From Apostichopus japonicus (Eukaryota > Echinodermata > Holothuroidea > Aspidochirotida > Stichopodidae): DNA of 64,000 bases. How positions within the stretch are numbered: position 1 is the first letter of the stretch; each line of letters begins with the position of its first letter. Where the stretch lies: NCBI RefSeq assembly GCF_037975245.1, contig NC_092581.1, positions 18,994,303 to 19,058,302 of the forward strand. Reading direction: 5' to 3'. This document shows positions 37,985 through 49,539 of this stretch, piece by piece. The notes beneath the pieces are model-generated. The model did not search any database and was not told the origin of the DNA. It saw only the letters and a list, made by a program, of their open reading frames with translations. Both the position numbers and the translations under genes were made by a program.

Positions 37985-40900
37985 TAATAAATAAGTTCTT
38001 AATATAGCGCCAAATACCAAAAGGCCTCTAGGCGCTTTACAAAACCTAAAGCAAATAGAAACAAAAAGACAGAGAAATCAAAGGAATAAAAAGTCTAGAA
38101 AACACAAAAACGAAAATTAAACTGTATGAAAATACGAACACAAAAAAAACGCGAAAAGACTATAAAACAGACCAAAACCTATAAAAAACAAAACAAAGGA
38201 TAAGCACATAAAATAGAGTTATACAAAAGTAAAAGTCTAGATAAAAACACTTAGTATATAAAAGTGACAAAATCGCGTAGAAAATCTAAAAAGATGTGTT
38301 TTTAAAATTTTCTTAAATATGTCGAGAGATTTGGCAGTCTTTATGTCATGTGGTAGGTCGTTCCAAAGCTTCGGTGCAGCGACCGAGAAAGCGCGATCTC
38401 CGTACGGTAGTTCTTGGTTGAGACGGTTTTCGGGACCACAAGGAGTGCCTGCGATGCTAAACGGAGCGAGCGTCAATAAGATAACAGTACTGCATGTAAA
38501 CATGTAAACATCATTTGTACAATAATACACATTGGTCTTTGTTTGATCAAATTCTATAAAAGTTGTTACTTGATGGAAATAGAATAAATGAAAAATATAT
38601 CATTATATTCATCTGGCTGCAAAAGGAATGACATGGTGTAGTGCCTTAACTGTACTTAACCAACAGCTGGATGAATAAGTGAAAGCGTCTTTCCTTATTC
38701 CCCATGGCTGCTGTATACACTGGCATGACCGAAAAATAGTTTTATGAGAATCAAAAAGCTTGTTCAGGAGATATCTAATATTGTAATTAGAGCCAGCTTC
38801 CTAAAGTAGAGAACTAGTAAGTATATCCAAAGAAAATTTTTTGGTTTCGATTCACAACAGAGGCTATGATTTCCGAGTACTGTATACATATATACAATAT
38901 CTTGCAAAACATGTATGGAAATACTCACCAATATGCTTTGGTACTTTATCGTGACCAGTCAGCACTGTAATAATTAATTAATTCAGTAAGTAATAATACT
39001 TAATCCCAGACTGAATTGTGTCTCTGTCTGTCTTTCTATCCAGCTTGCCAGCAGAACCAAACTTGGCCTCTTAGAAAAGAAGAAAGATTACCAACTTCGA
39101 GCAAAGTAAGTCAGACAGTCGACCAAGATATTTTTTTTTTATTGGCTCGTGGCTCAACAGATTCAGAGGCAGAGGCCTTCTGTCTGTTGCTACTGTACTT
39201 AGACATTCGAGGTTGTTCCAACAGCAATGTTTTGTTTTCAAACACAGAATTAATGTACAGTATATAATGGAGGTTTTGGCTGGGCATTTTGTAATTGAAC
39301 ATACTGGTTTTGCAATTGGACAGTCCCCTAGTATCAGGCCAGGTAGAACCCAGTGGATGTATCACATCTTTAACTACCAGTGAGAGTATCCACTCTCTTT
39401 CTCTTCCACTTCTCCAGTGCAAAGATATACATGATTTAGACTGATAAGTTTAACAATACTATAGTCTGTCTCACAGGTTCAGAAGATAGGCTATAGAACA
39501 CACTTATTTGTAAGTTTCATTTCACATGTAACTCTTCTTGAAGTACAGTAGCAAAGCAAAGTTTTGTCTCTTTCACCATTTTGATGAAGCCTATTGCTTT
39601 AATTCTCAGTATGATTGGAGTGGCTCTACGTTAGACAAATATCAGGTTCTATTTCACCACCAATGCATTTTGTGATGAATTAGTAATTTTATTCCGTGAG
39701 GTCAATCTTCAGCCAATACTTTCGATTTTACAAAGCTTCAAGCTCAGTAAAAACTATTATTCACACTGAATTTGGCTCAACAAGTTCAAGGCAAAACCTT
39801 GTTCAAACGTATACTACAGTATATGCCATTTAAAAAAAAAAATTGTAAATGCAATTTTTCTTGTTTTGGTTATTTGATTTGTGTTTTGTGTTTGTTTAAG
39901 AATCTAACTAATTTTCTTGCATTTATAAACTAAATTTTGAAAACAGGTTCTCTTTTAAAAATGGGTTAATATTATTTGATTTTTTCCATACAGAGACTTT
40001 GGTGCAAAGAAAGCTAAAATCAAGAAGCTGAAACAGAAAGCCTTGGAGAAAAATCCTGATGAATTCTATTTTCGGATGATCAGCAGTAAATTTGAGGTAC
40101 GGTGTAACACCACTCCTGGGTAGTATTGCTTTTAATTATTTTACTGGAATGATCTTTATACCACATAACTTTAGCTTAAAGAAGACACAAACCCAAGCAT
40201 CATCTTCATTGTATTTGATTGAGACTTTTTTCTGGAAAAATTCCACCAAACCGCTAAAAAAAAACCTCTCGCTGATTCTAAAATATATCATAGTTTAAAA
40301 ACTGGTATCTGTCGGTTGTCTTTTTGTTAATTTGTAGTGTCATCACTAGGAGAGTGAAACCTTTCTTATTTTATCTTTGTTTTTCTATTCATATTTTCAA
40401 GGGTAGACTGTTAACAGTCTTGGCACTGAAACCTATGCCATCCATTAGCTCATATTAGGAGCTTTGATATTTTAGATTCAGCATTTGCATAACCCATTTG
40501 ATGATGTCATAGTTAGACTTTGTTCATGTCTTCGGCCTTGTCTGTGAAGGAACCTAAATTCCTGCGATATCTCTCAGATGGAATGTACCATTCTGCTAAA
40601 CTGTTTGGGAAAGTTGATCATCACGATTTATTCTAGACCAAATTGATGATGCTTGGGTTTGTGACTTTGTGTCTCCTTTTAAGGATGACCCACATAAATT
40701 ATAGTGTATCTTGTCTGTCATCTGGTAGCAAAAAAAATTAAAATTCACCGAGTACCAAATCAAATGTTTGATAGATCAGAATAAGTTACTCACATGAACT
40801 GACTCACCTACTGTAACATAGATTCAGAACTTGTCCAGATTCAAGACATCCCCTTCCCTCCCCCCATCCCTCTCAGGGACGTAGCTAAGGCCTGATGATT

Positions 40901-43900
40901 GGGGGGGTGTAGTGGCTGAAATTCCAACTGGATGGATTTTGGAGCTAGAAAATTCCAACTGCTGCCTTGTACCCCCTCCTCACCCCCCCCCGCACTAATC
41001 GTCAACGATACGATCAGTGTCAGTCAGACACCCCATCTTTCGCGACTGCACTTTTGTACCTTATGGGGCAAAGTTTTTGCTTATGTTGATATGGCACTTT
41101 CAAACTTAGTGTTTTAATCGTATACCATAGAGACAATGTACATCCCAACGGCGTAGCCAGGAATTTGAAAGGGGGAGCACTTTTTTGCGATTGATATGGG
41201 GGAGGGGTCTAAGGGGAGGGGGTGTCCCCCTCCCCTTTGAGATATTTTTGAACAATTGAAGGTCCTTAGATGCGATCTGGTGCAATTTGTTGCCAGTTTC
41301 ATCATTATCATATGATATCATATTATCAGCAGATTTTGTTTCCTGTTTGAATTCTTTTACATGTTCTTTAACATAATATATCACAAGGACAAACATAGTG
41401 CTCTTTTACAATATTTTCAGAAGGATGATTCTTGTTTATTGTCCAATGTCTGGACTTAAATACATTTGACGAACTTAACTGATGGACAATATAAACTTTC
41501 ATATTTTGTAAGACAGCCAGATTTGCAGTGGCCTAAAAAAAAATTGTTATCGCCGTGTATTAGCAGTGTAATAATTATTTATAGGAAGTGCGTATCACGT
41601 ACGATTGCTAGCTTAGCTTCATAACATGCTGTTCGTGCAACAAAGTAGGAAGAATCATAGAAAGGATGAGAACGCACGTTTTCGTCGTCGTTGTGCATAC
41701 AGTTCGTGACATTCCATCGAGTGAGGTTAGGTAGATATGTATTTTATTACGCAGTTGCCAATTGTAGGTTTGAAAAAGGCTATAGGCTTAATTAAGCTAA
41801 TTGCATCTGCCAAACCAAGTAATTAGTTGAATCAGTAGGCCTGAATGTTATTACGACTATAATCGAGTTAACGGAGCTAACGAGTATTCAAGATCAAAAG
41901 AGCACTGACAAAATACCATGCTAAAAAACAACAGTTTTTAAACATTTCTTCGACACTCAAAGGGGGGGGGGGAGCAGTCGCTCCCCTGCTCCCCCTGGCT
42001 ACGTCCCTGGTATGTCCTGAACTTACTTGAAGCTAGCGAACAGGTTCGACCCACCCAATAGAAAAATTAATACATAAATTATCCGAATTGAAGCAGGCGA
42101 ACGTTGTATTTTTTTTTTAGAGTATTCAAAGTCATACAAATTTTTGTATGGTGGAGTATAAGGATTGCGAGATACAATTTCTCAATGTGACGAGGAAAAC
42201 GTGGTAAATATGACTGATTATAGGTCAATTTTGATCGAAAACTTTATGTCACTCACAAATTACAGAACATATGAAAATAAGAGTGCGACAGTCAGAAAAC
42301 TTAGCGACAGCCGGAAATTCCGAATTGAAGCTGGCAACAGTCGGAAATTCCGACAGTCGGAAATTCCGACTGTCGCACTCAAATTTTCCAACTATCGTCA
42401 TTTTATCCAAGATTGGGGGGGTGAGACACCCCCCACACCCCCCTCTAGCGACGTCCCTGATCCCTCTCCTATATCTTTGCAAGAATTGATTATTAGGGGT
42501 ATGCTTGTTATTAAAGTTGGTTGATAACAAGAGTCGTATTCCTGTCTGAAGAGCATGAACTATAGTAGCAATTGAGTTTTCATACTTAATTGAAAGTTTA
42601 GATTGAAATCGCCAAAAAATACTTGAAAAAAATAAGGTTTTTCAGACTACAATTTGTGCATCAACTGGTGGATGGCTGATGCTGTACCAAAGTTGCATTA
42701 CGTTCTTGTCACTACATTGTTTGCTCTTGTTCAACTATAATCTGACTTGTAAGAGCCATGGCATTATAAGCTACGTCTGGATGGCTGTGGGGTCCAGCTG
42801 TAGCGGGCTAAAGTAAAAGTGGGTTTTTCATTCAGGAGAAATTCACAGCTTGCCCATCTGAATTGTTCTCTTACATGGTGATAAAACACAACCCCAAGAG
42901 GGGCTAAAAACTGTGAATTGGGTTGCCACAGATGTGAATTGTTAGCTATGAGGTATTTGGCATTGTGAAGTAACTCCCTTGCATGCCTACATTATAATAA
43001 CTATGATGATTAGTATTATAATGATTAAAATGATTGTTATTAGAATTATAATTATGATTATGATTATTTTCATTTTTATTATTTTTATTTTTATTATTAT
43101 GATTATTATGACTATTTTTATTTTTATTATTATTATTATCATCATAATTATTATGATTATTATTATTATTATTTTTATGATTATTATGATGATGATTATT
43201 ATAATAATTATGATGATGATGATGAATCTTGTTCCCCCCCCCCTAGGATGGGGTGACCAAGAGACTAGAGGAAGATGAACCTCTCACCTGGGAGCAGAAA
43301 CAGCTGATGGACAGTCAAGATATCCGTTATGTCTCTCACAAACGACATCTCGAAAATAAGGTAGGCCAGTCACAGCCATTAAAAACAAAATACCTATGGT
43401 GGTGAAAAAATTAATCCACAACTGAACACTTGCTATTATCAATAACATACAAATATAAAATATGGTATGGGGGCCATTTATACCTATAAAAGAAGCAAAA
43501 GTGAGCCATGGCCAACATCTGACCCAAACAAGCCATTTAGTTAATATTTCATATAGCATATGTTATATATGCCTTATGTGCAAAAATTGTGTTTTTACAA
43601 CTACCTTTTTGCACAGTAGGTAACACTTAAATTGTGTATATATATATCAGTTAGATAATATCTTACTATGTGAATGGAGCAAGACAATGATTATTATTCA
43701 AAGTTTATGATCTGTTTTGCATACACCAAGCATAAAAGGCCAAAATCTCGCAGTTGATCGTCGCACAGTGTGAACACAGCTCGATCAGTTAAGGCAGACA
43801 AGAGTTCGTAAATAGCTACAAAAAGAATGTTTTCCTAGTAAAATATATTTTTTACTCATCAGTCTTAAGATGGATCGATAAGAAAGCAGGACAGGTCGAG

Positions 43901-46900
43901 AGAAAACGTTTCCATTGTTTTGTATAAAGCAAAAAACGAAAAAAAAAAACTTATTTGTGATTCACAAAGAAAGGACTGTACCGTCCAAGTAAGCAGGTGA
44001 AAATTATATGTGACAAATGTTTATGTAGTTGTAGTGGGTACGGGTGACATTGGCACCTTACCTGCTCACCCACACACTCATTCTTTTCCTTTCCTCCTTA
44101 TTCTCCATTTCCTAATATTGGTTAACATAATCTTGTTGATTTAGCGACATAATATCTTTCTCTGCCGGTGCTATTGTTACATCCATCAGTTTTAATTTTC
44201 TGAGCCTTTCATTAATTTTTTTCCCCCTTTTGGTTCTAGAAAATTGACAAAATGAAGGGATCCCTACACCTCCTCGACGCTTCGACTGCGAACCCGATGA
44301 ACAAGCATACATTCTTTGTGGACACGGCAAAAGAAGGTTTGACTTTATACTACTTTCACATATTACATTAATAGAAAACAAACTGTGGATATTACAGCAG
44401 TGAGGTCATTAGGCAATAGAATATTAAATTCTTTACTTCCTTCATCATGATTGACTGGTTTGTGTCTGCAATTTTAGCAATCAGTCACGCAAATACCCAT
44501 CTGTTAGATATATTCTTCATGTGTTACATTGGTATCAGAACAGATGCTAAAATACTGTTTACTCCAAAGCAAATAGATCAGCGATTGCTGTAGCTGTGCA
44601 AACCTTCATGGTCTAGCCATGTTTCCAAATAAAAATTGTGATCTTCGAATTATCCATGTTGATTAACTAGATTTCTTTTTGTTTTGTTCAAAAAAGTCAC
44701 TTTTTGGAGACAAATGATCCTTCTTTATTTCCTGTTAGTAGGTGGTGGTTCTCTCGACATCCCGTACACATTAATGTTTCCATCACATGATAGATAGTTC
44801 ATAATCATCAGTCATTCGTAATGCAAGACTTTCCTCCGGCACCACAGTCACGACATGGTTTAAATAGGCCCCAACTTAAAGCTGGACAACTAAAAGAAAA
44901 GAGGGAAGTTTTATCCTCGGGTCAATAAAGTCAGCCCCATCCTCGCAAATAGTTTTTGTTTGGCTCTCAAAATCCCTCGATTAATTGCTTATAATTCGTC
45001 TCTAAAAATCTTGTTTGAAGTCCCAGAGAAATGTCGACCCGTTGTTTTGTCCTCCAGGCTGCAGGTGTAATGCAAGCAGAGAGATGGGTCTCTCAGATTT
45101 TTTTTTTTTTGGGGGGGGGAGCCTTTATCCACTGGCCATTTGAACCTTTAAAAGCCAGACATTAGCAGCATGGGCCTTCATCAGTTGTAATTGATAGATT
45201 TTCTTGAATGTCAGAGGAAAGTTCTTTCATACATAATTTCATGTCACCTGTGGACTAGTTAATGGTCTTATAGCTGCGGACCGTTACATAATTTATGTGA
45301 CCCTGGTAAACATGCCGCGAGATAAAGTAACTTTTGTCTCGCAGAACTGCAGCATTTTCCGGCACTAACATGGTGACGTAATTCAGATATATCGACTAGT
45401 CTGATTAACGAGCATATAATGACGTCAGCCCAGAATTGTATGTGAAAATTAAGCTAGCCGATAATATCAACAGCTCCTTTTTAGGTGTCATTATTCTTGT
45501 TTCAGGTATTGACTATTAAACATATGATATTGTGGACTAATTCCCATTGTTGCGACAGTTAAGTAACGAAAGGCAGGTTTATGTTCCAAATTTTTTCTCC
45601 ACATTCCAATTCTCTCAGTTTTCTATCGACTTTCCATTCTTATCTACTCACAGCTGTATTAAAGGCACAATATGTCATTTGTCTTGGAGTGCTGCTCTGG
45701 TTGCTTGCAGGGTCACAATGGATAGATTTTAAATTGATTCTCTTTTTTGCATTGTGACATTATTTGCATTTTCCTTTTGCTCCATTTTCCTCTTGCTCCA
45801 GAGAGAGACTTTGATGTGGCCAAGCGGTTGAACACCCACCCCTCCCTTCTTCATCGCACCTTCAATAGACCAAAGTTAGAAGATCTCAAGAAAGGAAAAT
45901 TCAGCCGTCAAGAGGGAGATATGGAAAAAGAGTTTCAAGCACAGGTTAGCCTCTTTGTAGGGTAGGTGTGGTGAAAGGGGGGGGGGATTCAAGGGGGTAT
46001 AAATTCAACAACTCCCAGCCAAGTGATAACTCATTCACATTAGATTTTAAAAAAATACATCAAATAAAATACATTGAATAGAATGTTTGCATTTCTCTTC
46101 ACCAATTCTGACAGTTTTCAAAATCTTTCGTGGACAACTCTGACATCCACATGGGGTTCGTGGGGGATAAAATTAGGGAAACCCTGGTTTAGATGATATC
46201 AGAGGAATTTTTAAAAACCCTATTGTTGTTGATTTCTGTCAAAGGTCAATTGAGGTCACAGCAATTATTTCTGCTGACATATATATGTGACGGGAATCGT
46301 CCAGCTGACAGCCAGCTCTGTTCATTGCTCGTATTATTTAATTTCATTTTCTCCTTTTTTTCGACAGACGCTGGAAAAATCCAAGCAGGAGCAGTATGAT
46401 CAGCTGGTCCAGAGAATCAAACGTGAGAAGCAGTTAGGCATAATAGGAGCAAAGATGCAGGCCAAAATAAATCTCAAGGTAATTAATTCGGAGAAGTAAT
46501 TCCTAGCAGGGAAAAGAAGGGTAAAACAATTCATTGGATGAAGAGATCCAAATTTATGAAGAGGCTTTTATAGCCGTATGTAGCATTAGAAAATGAATGA
46601 AAGACAAAAACAAACAAATGAACATAAGTTTTGTTTAGTAAGGGACAGCTGAAAATTTTATTGTAATGTTAAAATACAGAATTGTACGTCTGGGTAATTG
46701 GCTTGCCCAATAGCCTCTTAAAATCGGTATAAATCTTCGTCATTCAAAATCACCTACTAAAACATGTTCAGTAAATACTTTCCTCCCTGACAGATCCCAA
46801 TTTACTCCCCCCCTCCCCCCAAGTCAGGTTTTGTGTTTGCTAACATTTACACCAGTCCTACATTACCTGTAGTTGTTACTAAAAGTAAGTGTACCGTGCT

Positions 46901-47277
46901 TCCAAACATTGACAAAAGCCCAGCTGAACTTTGACCTTTTGAACTACATTTCCAGCAGTGTCGTCAAGACTATGCGGGAAATGATACTGCTAAAAAAGCG
47001 TTATAGTTTTTGAAGTTTGCATACTGGGTGACCGGTCTCTTTGTTTTGTTGTTTTGAATCATATTTTCAATTTGTGTGACAATCATTCTCTTCACCAGTT
47101 CCCTGGTAACAGCGCACACAGTCTCTTCACTGAAGTTTAGCACCATTGCTTTTCGGCTTAAAAGTTTTCTTCTTTTCGAATTTTGCTTCACAGGACAGAG
47201 GAAAGAAAGTTTTACTTCAGGAAGAGACACAAACAACCCCAGCTGTATACAAATGGCTTTACAAGAGGAAAAGATGA
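36430..47277 (+). CDS. UTP11: UTP11, U3 snoRNP / SSU-processome protein (complete gene, 8 coding exons)
   Basis: Joined exons 36430-36489, 39044-39105, 39994-40096, 43247-43360, 44240-44336, 45802-45944, 46368-46478 and 47194-47277 total 774 nt and encode 257 residues plus TGA. All introns are GT-AG and the phases agree at every junction. The length fits the family (about 250 residues). The product starts MSSYNKAQKAAQRVHKERSQ and contains the family signatures LGLLEKKKDYQLRAK (residues about 28-42) and ALEKNPDEFYFRM (about 56-68). It is strongly basic, especially at the C terminus (WLYKRKR). UTP11 proteins belong to the small-subunit processome and bind U3 snoRNP in the nucleolus, where they are needed for early 18S rRNA processing. 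The ATG has A at -3 (purine Kozak) and no other start fits exon 1. A polyadenylation hexamer follows at 47856. Introns 1 and 3 are large and hold transposons. The family assignment rests on recognition of conserved motifs, not on a search. Confidence 0.95.
37946..38530 (-). mobile_element. 5'-truncated LINE (CR1/Jockey-like reverse transcriptase tail) in UTP11 intron 1
   Basis: The minus-strand frame 38237-38530 contains YGDRAFSVAAPKLWNDLP followed by SLDIFKKILKTHLFRF. This is the well-known conserved C-terminal tail of ORF2 in CR1/L2/Jockey-type non-LTR retrotransposons. It is followed (leftwards) by a 3' UTR with GGCGCTATATTAAG-like sequence and an ATT microsatellite tail (about 37947-37993), as expected for this group. 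Only the 3' end is present, and no RT catalytic motif is in the window. Confidence 0.8.
39044..39105 (+). CDS. UTP11: UTP11 coding exon 2
   Basis: Acceptor is TCTATCCAG and donor is GTAAGT. The exon encodes LASRTKLGLLEKKKDYQLRA and leaves two bases of a lysine codon. The LGLLEKKKDY block is a hallmark of the family. Confidence 0.95.
39994..40096 (+). CDS. UTP11: UTP11 coding exon 3
   Basis: Acceptor is TTTTTTCCATACAG and donor is GTACGG. It completes the split lysine and encodes residues 42-75, including KALEKNPDEFYFRM, the most conserved part of the family. Confidence 0.95.
41146..42009. mobile_element. Second, nested hAT-like element
   Basis: Lies inside the element that starts at 40874. 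Left end CAACGGCGTAGCCAGG matches the right end read inward, CAGGGACGTAGCCAGG. The flanking octamers are GTACATCC (41138-41145) and GTATGTCC (42010-42017), 6 of 8 identical, so the duplication has decayed. G-rich terminal stretches follow both ends. No coding capacity was seen. Confidence 0.65.
42281..42380. repeat. Palindromic GGAAATTCCGA cluster
   Basis: Within the outer hAT element. It has three copies of CGGAAATTCCGA, an exact odd-centred palindrome at 42351-42375 (12-bp arms), and a wider 13-bp inverted repeat GAGTGCGACAGTC (42281-42293) against its complement (42368-42380). It is probably a subterminal hairpin region of the transposon. Confidence 0.7.
42760..42960 (+). repeat. SINE body fragment in UTP11 intron 3
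   Basis: The segment from 42819 (GTGGGTTTTTCATTCAGGAG...GCCCATCTGAATTG) closely matches 52147-52195, which lies downstream of a tRNA-like head. It is therefore probably a truncated copy of that SINE family. Confidence 0.5.
42985..43226. repeat. ATT/ATG-type microsatellite before UTP11 exon 4
   Basis: About 240 bp of interrupted ATT, ATG and TTTTA trinucleotide-like repeats, ending some 20 bp before the exon 4 acceptor, with only a C-rich tract between. Confidence 0.85.
43247..43360 (+). CDS. UTP11: UTP11 coding exon 4
   Basis: Encodes residues 76-113 (DGVTKRLEEDEPLTWEQKQL...), phase 0 at both ends. The acceptor is a C homopolymer followed by TAG, immediately after a long ATT/ATG microsatellite. 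Donor is GTAGGC. Confidence 0.92.
44240..44336 (+). CDS. UTP11: UTP11 coding exon 5
   Basis: Encodes residues 114-145 (KIDKMKGSLHLLDA...NKHTFFVDT), which fit the family's conserved leucine-rich and FF(F/V)D segment. Acceptor is TTGGTTCTAG and donor is GTTTGA. It ends with one base of a glutamate codon. Confidence 0.92.
45802..45944 (+). CDS. UTP11: UTP11 coding exon 6
   Basis: Encodes residues 146-193 (RDFDVAKRLNTHPSLLHRTF, then NRPKLEDL). The FDVA...L..TFNRP pattern is typical of the family. Acceptor is CTTGCTCCAG and donor is GTTAGC. Confidence 0.93.
46368..46478 (+). CDS. UTP11: UTP11 coding exon 7
   Basis: Encodes residues 194-230 (TLEKSKQEQYDQLVQRIKRE...), a charged, probably helical or coiled-coil segment. 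Acceptor is TTTTTCGACAG and donor is GTAATT. Phase 0. Confidence 0.93.
47194..47277 (+). CDS. UTP11: UTP11 coding exon 8 with stop
   Basis: Encodes residues 231-257, ending TPAVYKWLYKRKR and TGA. The 'PA(V/I)YK' plus basic tail matches the C terminus of the family. Acceptor is GCTTCACAG. Confidence 0.93.
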   Translation, partial: DRGKKVLLQEETQTTPAVYKWLYKRKR

Positions 47278-47880
47278 AACGACCACGGCAACCAGCCACA
47301 CAACCATTTGATGATGTCATCTCACCCATTCATGAATATTCATGAACATTTATGAACATTCATGAACATTTCCGACTGATAACGGGATCGTTGGCAGGAT
47401 CAGCTGCAATAACAACAAAATAACTGCAGCGGCTTGAACACGACAAAATTTGACTTTTTCTTACACTTCAAGAATGGTCAGTGGATAAACCTGCCAGGGA
47501 TGAGCAGAGAAGTCCACGCAGGGCGAATGCACGCAAAGCATGGATGGCTATTTATGTCACAAGTAATACTGCAGTCTCTCAAACATGGAGTACATGAGGA
47601 CTTTTCATAGTGGGCTTTACTGCTGTGTGTTTAACTTAATATTGTTACAATGAGGTGATGTTATCATGATTGTATAATGATTATTCATGATGATGGCCGC
47701 TATGAATACAATTCTTTGTGTGTTCAAAATGACCAATTGTTCATCCAGAAATGGTTAAGTATTCTACATAAGGCAACTGGTTAGTTAGTCAGATGCTTTG
47801 GTGAGTTCATGTCTCTTGTCATACCCGTTCATTATGATTGTATTTCACACCATTAAATAAAAATTCTGCAACAGAGCAAA
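47278..47880 (+). other. Presumed UTP11 3' UTR
   Basis: Non-coding stretch after the UTP11 stop. It holds a short direct repeat of ATGAACATT(C/T) (47330-47371) and a polyadenylation hexamer AATAAA at 47856-47861. The true cleavage site cannot be seen. Confidence 0.5.
47856..47861 (+). promoter_or_regulatory. Candidate polyadenylation signal AATAAA
   Basis: Canonical hexamer about 580 nt after the UTP11 stop, on the coding strand. It is the first AATAAA I found in that interval. Transcript ends would decide whether it is used. Confidence 0.45.
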
Positions 47881-49341
47881 GCTGTCAACATGCACATTCC
47901 AAAAGTCAATATGTGAGTATGTCTTCAATTGTATCTGGATTTAACGGCTGTGTTTGCAGTACATATTGGAGAAACAATACAAAAATTTATCAACCGTACT
48001 CCCCCCACACTAATTCAGAATAATACTCATGGAGCATTACGTAATGTTACCCATGGTTGCAAAACCCACAGCAACCTGTATCATAGCAACTGTCCCAGGC
48101 CCTATCATGATTTGATAAAAAATCAGAAGATAAATGGTTGTAACCAAAAGTTAAAAAGACTTCTTGCTAGAAATTCTATTGAATATCACTACTCTAGTTC
48201 TTTCATTTTCAATACGGTTGGGAAAATCGTTGTTGTCATGTTAAAAACCAAGATGTAACGACAACCCTGCTGCTTTTATGCTCTCAGGAGCATAATTAGC
48301 AGACCTGTTTAAAATGCATTCTCCACATTTTATAGCTCGTCCCCGATGTTACGACGAATGTCAACAGCTTTTACGATGTCTACCTCATTTGCATTTTCTC
48401 TCAAGTGGCAAATGGCAAGGTCATAGATTGAAAAGATGTTCCTTTTTAATGGCGGTAATAAAAAACAGAATATCACAGACAGAGGCCTGACTTGATATTC
48501 GGCGGGAGTAATGGAGGTAGTAGGTAAAGATTGCATTGATAGGTAAGTTTATATGATATGAGGGAGAGATAGCTGCTAACCGCACTGTGGAGACTGATTC
48601 AGGAGATGACAGAGGGTTTAGCCCTCAAAGAGTTAAGTCACCAAGAACTGACAAAATCCCTTGGAAACTTCTAGAAATAGCTAAACTGCCTGCCTCACCG
48701 TTCTCTGAAACATGCTTCCACTAAATGCTGCTGCGATATTGTATTATTTCTGAGTCGAGTCTCCATCCTTATTGAGGTAGACTTTTCTCCACAGGGAGAA
48801 GAAGGGTCACCGAGGGAACATCCTCTCCCAGAAAATTAAATTTTTGCTATTTAAACTCCTTTCTAAAAGTATGTGTGGACTTCGATCCAAACTTGGACTT
48901 GGTCCCTCCATAAATGGAATATTTTCAAACTCTTTTGATAATGTTAACTATTAAATGAGATACACCATTATAATGCCTTACACACAGTCAAATCGACGTT
49001 GATTCTCTTAACAACATGAATAAGAATATCTATCCATACCTCATATCAAGGACATGACCTCACAGTTGTAAAGAAGTGCAAAAGATGACATATTGTTCTT
49101 AGAAAAAAACATCTCATCAATCTGAAGTGCTGTGGACAAAAATGCCTCAGTTAACATGCACAAACTGGCAGCGTGTACATTTATCCTGGATCTATAACAA
49201 TGCAGAACTTGAGCATCACTGAAACCGGAATGTTGACCAACTCGGCGTGACGTCAGGACTTCCAGCCTCGACCATCATTCCATCTAAGGGCAGCTTCTTC
49301 CTTCATCATGTCCTCTCGCCTCTCTTCATCCTCCTGGTTCG
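47881..49341. other. Convergent intergenic region between UTP11 and XPO4
   Basis: Tail-to-tail spacer, presumably including the XPO4 3' UTR. I found no AATAAA on the minus strand here; an ATTAAA variant on the minus strand occurs near 48446. Small open frames (for example 47929-48258) resemble no family I know. Confidence 0.5.
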
Positions 49342-49539
49342 TTATCTCACTGTCAGCAAGGACCTCACGTTAAGTAGGAATTTTTCGAGCCGCTTTTGAA
49401 ATTTGAATTTCTCTTGTCTATTGATGGTCATTTGCATACCAGGTGGGGTTAATTCGTTGAAGGCCTCTATCAGACGTTGGCAAACCGCAGGTTCCGATTG
49501 GCTGTTGAGGATCGTGTTCACCAAAATGGAGTATTTATC
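49342..49539 (-). CDS. XPO4: XPO4 terminal exon k with stop
   Basis: 65 codons plus TAA, from DKYSILVNTILNSQSEPAVC to LEKFLLNVRSLLTVR. Acceptor is CTCGTTTTCAG. The open frame extends further upstream into the intron, but the splice acceptor and family alignment put the exon start at 49539. Confidence 0.94.
   Translation of the reverse strand, partial: DKYSILVNTILNSQSEPAVCQRLIEAFNELTPPGMQMTINRQEKFKFQKRLEKFLLNVRSLLTVR

Larger units (their letters stand above)
40874..42459. mobile_element. hAT-type non-autonomous DNA transposon (outer element, UTP11 intron 3)
   Basis: Left end is CAGGGACGTAGCTAAGG. The right end, read inward, is CAGGGACGTCGCTAGAG. Flanks are identical 8-bp duplications ATCCCTCT at 40866-40873 and 42460-42467. 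An 8-bp target duplication with CAGGG-like termini is the hallmark of the hAT superfamily. The 1,586-bp interior has no transposase frame, so it is non-autonomous or decayed. It is interrupted by a second element at 41146-42009. Confidence 0.85.

Noticed and set aside
47929-48258. 109-codon frame between the two genes
   Set aside because: No recognisable domain. It lies downstream of the likely UTP11 polyadenylation signal and may be chance.
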